Of a stretch of DNA of 64,000 nt, positions 62,546 to 64,000 are shown piece after piece. Within the stretch, counting starts at the first letter, position 1. Each line of letters begins with the position of its first letter. Under the pieces are notes generated by a model. It did no database searches, had not been told where the DNA came from, and saw only the letters and a program-made list of their open reading frames with translations. Origin of the DNA: Caproiciproducens sp. CPB-2. GTDB taxonomy: Bacteria; Bacillota; Clostridia; Oscillospirales; Acutalibacteraceae. The position numbers were made by a program, and so were the translations under genes. The DNA lies in NCBI RefSeq assembly GCF_036287215.1, contig NZ_CP142860.1, positions 496,001 through 560,000 of the forward strand, written 5' to 3'.

Positions 62546-63320
62546 GATATCCGCCGATACCTATTCATATCTTTCCGCTTTAAGGGAGTGGAATACGACC
62601 TATAAGGTCGCTTTCTCGGTGGGGGCGCTGGTGACGGTCGTCGCCGCCGATTCCGTCGGGGTTTCCGTCGTGACCCTCCTTTTTATGCTGTTCCTCAGCG
62701 TGGGGGTGGGGAAAATCCCTGTAGGAGACTATTTCCGCCTGATGAAAATCCCTTTGGCCTTTATTCTGCTGGGGGGCGCGGCGATTACGGCCCAGTTCGG
62801 CAGCGGCGCGGACAGCCTCTTTCGCACCCGGTTTTTTCTGACGAATCTGTACGTGACCCAAAGCAGCCTGACACTGGGGATACATGTGACCCTCAAAGCG
62901 TTCTCGGCGGTCAGCGCGCTGTACCTGATGACGCTTTCCACCCCGATGGGGGAAATCATTTCCGTTTTCAGAAAAATCCGTGTGCCGGTTCTGATTCTGG
63001 AACTGATGCACCTGATTTACCGGTATATCTTCATTTTGTCGGAAACCAATCAGCGGCAGAAGGACGCCGCGGGGTCAAGGCTGGGGTACTGCGACCTGAA
63101 AACCTCCCTGCGCACCTTCAGCGGGGAGCTGGCGAATCTTTTGATCCTGTCCATGAAGAAGGCGGAAACGTATTACGACGCGATGGAAGCGCGGGGCTAT
63201 GAGGGAAACGCCCTGTTCTGGGAGGAAAAAAGGCCGCTGACGGCGGGGCAGCTACGATACGCCGGCCTGTATCTCGCGCTGCTTTTGGGAACCTTTTGTT
63301 TGATAGGGAGGAGGGGCTGA
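62529..63320 (+). CDS. cbiQ: Cobalt ECF transporter transmembrane protein CbiQ
   Basis: Energy-coupling membrane component of a cobalt importer. The 263-residue protein has about five helices, the start SADTYSYLSALREWNTTYK, PVLILELMHLIYRYIFILSE and the coupling segment YYDAMEARGYEGN with the Ala-Arg-Gly core. CbiM and CbiN, which usually come before CbiQ, are not upstream here and may lie beyond the window. It overlaps cbiA by 17 bases. Confidence 0.93.
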   Translation: MHRGHEISADTYSYLSALREWNTTYKVAFSVGALVTVVAADSVGVSVVTLLFMLFLSVGVGKIPVGDYFRLMKIPLAFILLGGAAITAQFGSGADSLFRTRFFLTNLYVTQSSLTLGIHVTLKAFSAVSALYLMTLSTPMGEIISVFRKIRVPVLILELMHLIYRYIFILSETNQRQKDAAGSRLGYCDLKTSLRTFSGELANLLILSMKKAETYYDAMEARGYEGNALFWEEKRPLTAGQLRYAGLYLALLLGTFCLIGRRG

Positions 63321-64000
63321 ATGAAAGAAAAAATTCTGGAGGCGGACCATCTTTCGTTTGCCTATGACAGGGACTGCGATGCGCTGAAGGACATCTGCCT
63401 TGCGATCTATCAGCGGGAAAAAATCGCCGTCCTTGGGGCAAACGGGGCCGGAAAAACCACTTTTTTTCTGAATCTGAACGGTGTGAGGGAGCCCACGGGC
63501 GGGGAAATCCGCTACCGCGGGGAAACGATCGGCAGGAAAAACATCAACCGGCTGCGGCGGAATGTGGGAATCGTCTTTCAGGACGCGGACAGTCAGATCA
63601 TCGCTTCCACGGTAAAGGCGGAGGTAGCCTTCGGGCCGCTGAATATGAAGCTTCCCCGGGAAGAGGTGGAGGAAAGGACCCTTCGCGCCGTCCGGGAAAT
63701 GAAGCTGGAGGATCACCTCCTGCGGCCGCCCCATTCCCTGAGCGGCGGGGAAAAGAAAAGGGTCAGCATCGCGGACATCCTGGCCATGGATTCCGAAGTC
63801 ATGATTTTTGACGAGCCGACCGCTTCCCTGGACCCGGTCAACGCGCAGGTGCTGGAAGAGGTTCTGGATCAGATCGGACAAAAGGGAAAAACCGTCCTGC
63901 TTTCCACGCACGACGTGGATTTTGCCTATCGCTTTGCGCAGCGGGTCCTGGTTTTCTGCGGCGGGGAGCTGATCGGCGACGGAACCGCGGAAGAAATCTT
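63321..64000 (+). CDS. cbiO: Cobalt ECF transporter ATPase CbiO (3' truncated by window)
   Basis: The window ends inside this gene; 226 residues are visible. Walker A VLGANGAGKTTFFLNLNG, the ECF-type FQDADSQIIASTVKAEVAFGP, signature LSGGEKKRVSIADIL, Walker B VMIFDEPTASLD and LLSTHDVDFAYRF are all present. It follows cbiQ by zero bases, with GGGAGGAGGGG before ATG 63321. It powers cobalt uptake with CbiQ. Confidence 0.95.
   Translation, partial: MKEKILEADHLSFAYDRDCDALKDICLAIYQREKIAVLGANGAGKTTFFLNLNGVREPTGGEIRYRGETIGRKNINRLRRNVGIVFQDADSQIIASTVKAEVAFGPLNMKLPREEVEERTLRAVREMKLEDHLLRPPHSLSGGEKKRVSIADILAMDSEVMIFDEPTASLDPVNAQVLEEVLDQIGQKGKTVLLSTHDVDFAYRFAQRVLVFCGGELIGDGTAEEI

Noticed and set aside
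1..64000. tRNA, rRNA, CRISPR array, insertion sequence, prophage or replication origin
   Set aside because: I looked for cloverleaf ends, regular short repeats, transposase and integrase motifs and DnaA-box clusters and saw none.

Overview
The window looks like a chromosomal segment of an anaerobic, low-oxygen-adapted Firmicute of class Clostridia, probably in the Oscillospirales (Acutalibacteraceae / Caproiciproducens-like; genus not provable from sequence alone). Signs are strong GGAGG ribosome sites, AraR-type (GntR/LacI chimera) arabinose control, a Trp T-box, a LevR-type PTS regulator with sigma-54, ferredoxin-type sulfur enzymes and the anaerobic (cbi) cobalamin route, in fairly GC-rich DNA. 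No tRNA, rRNA, IS element, phage gene or CRISPR array was seen.

Layout: (1) 1-5866, end of a sugar ABC permease, then araR-araB-araA-araD for L-arabinose catabolism, closed by a terminator. (2) 6099-6953, an orphan membrane protein in AT-richer DNA. (3) 7115-19943, a sulfur island: sulfate ABC transporter (binding protein, CysT, CysW, CysA), a divergent LacI-family regulator, then AprAB, CysDN, a siroheme sulfite reductase, a TusA-like protein, and a ThiS-like carrier with its E1 enzyme and a JAMM protease. Together these would take sulfate to APS, sulfite and sulfide or protein thiocarboxylate. Three promoters in this island share a CG-centred box at the same distance from the -35 element. 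(4) 19945-26505 on the minus strand: LevR-type regulator, HPr, enzyme I, RpoN and a small alkyltransferase. (5) 26702-31821: a sigma-54 promoter and the PTS operon it probably drives, with lactose/cellobiose-type IIA, IIB and IIC, a short GrdB-like protein, a DUF871/MupG-like protein and a threonine ammonia-lyase.

(6) 32001-35247: a zinc-phospholipase-C-like protein, a GT4 glycosyltransferase and a UDP-glucose dehydrogenase-like enzyme. (7) 35349-40577: TetR regulator plus a MacAB-like ABC export system. (8) 40614-47459: Trp T-box and complete trpEGDCFBA. (9) 47509-64000: cobalamin riboswitch and a long cob/cbi operon (cobQ, cobT, cobU, cobS, a second CobU-like gene, cobC, cbiB, cobD, cbiC, cbiD, cbiF, cbiG, cbiH, a cbiJ-cbiE-cbiT fusion, cbiA, cbiQ, cbiO) that runs off the end of the window. 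cbiL, a cobaltochelatase and cbiM/N are not in view.

Most noteworthy: the sulfur island, with its unusual LacI-type regulator, Cys-Cys leader peptide, frameshifted cysT and clipped-tail sulfur carrier; and the sigma-54 PTS operon, with its odd mix of PTS, GrdB-like, DUF871 and deaminase genes, whose substrate I cannot name.
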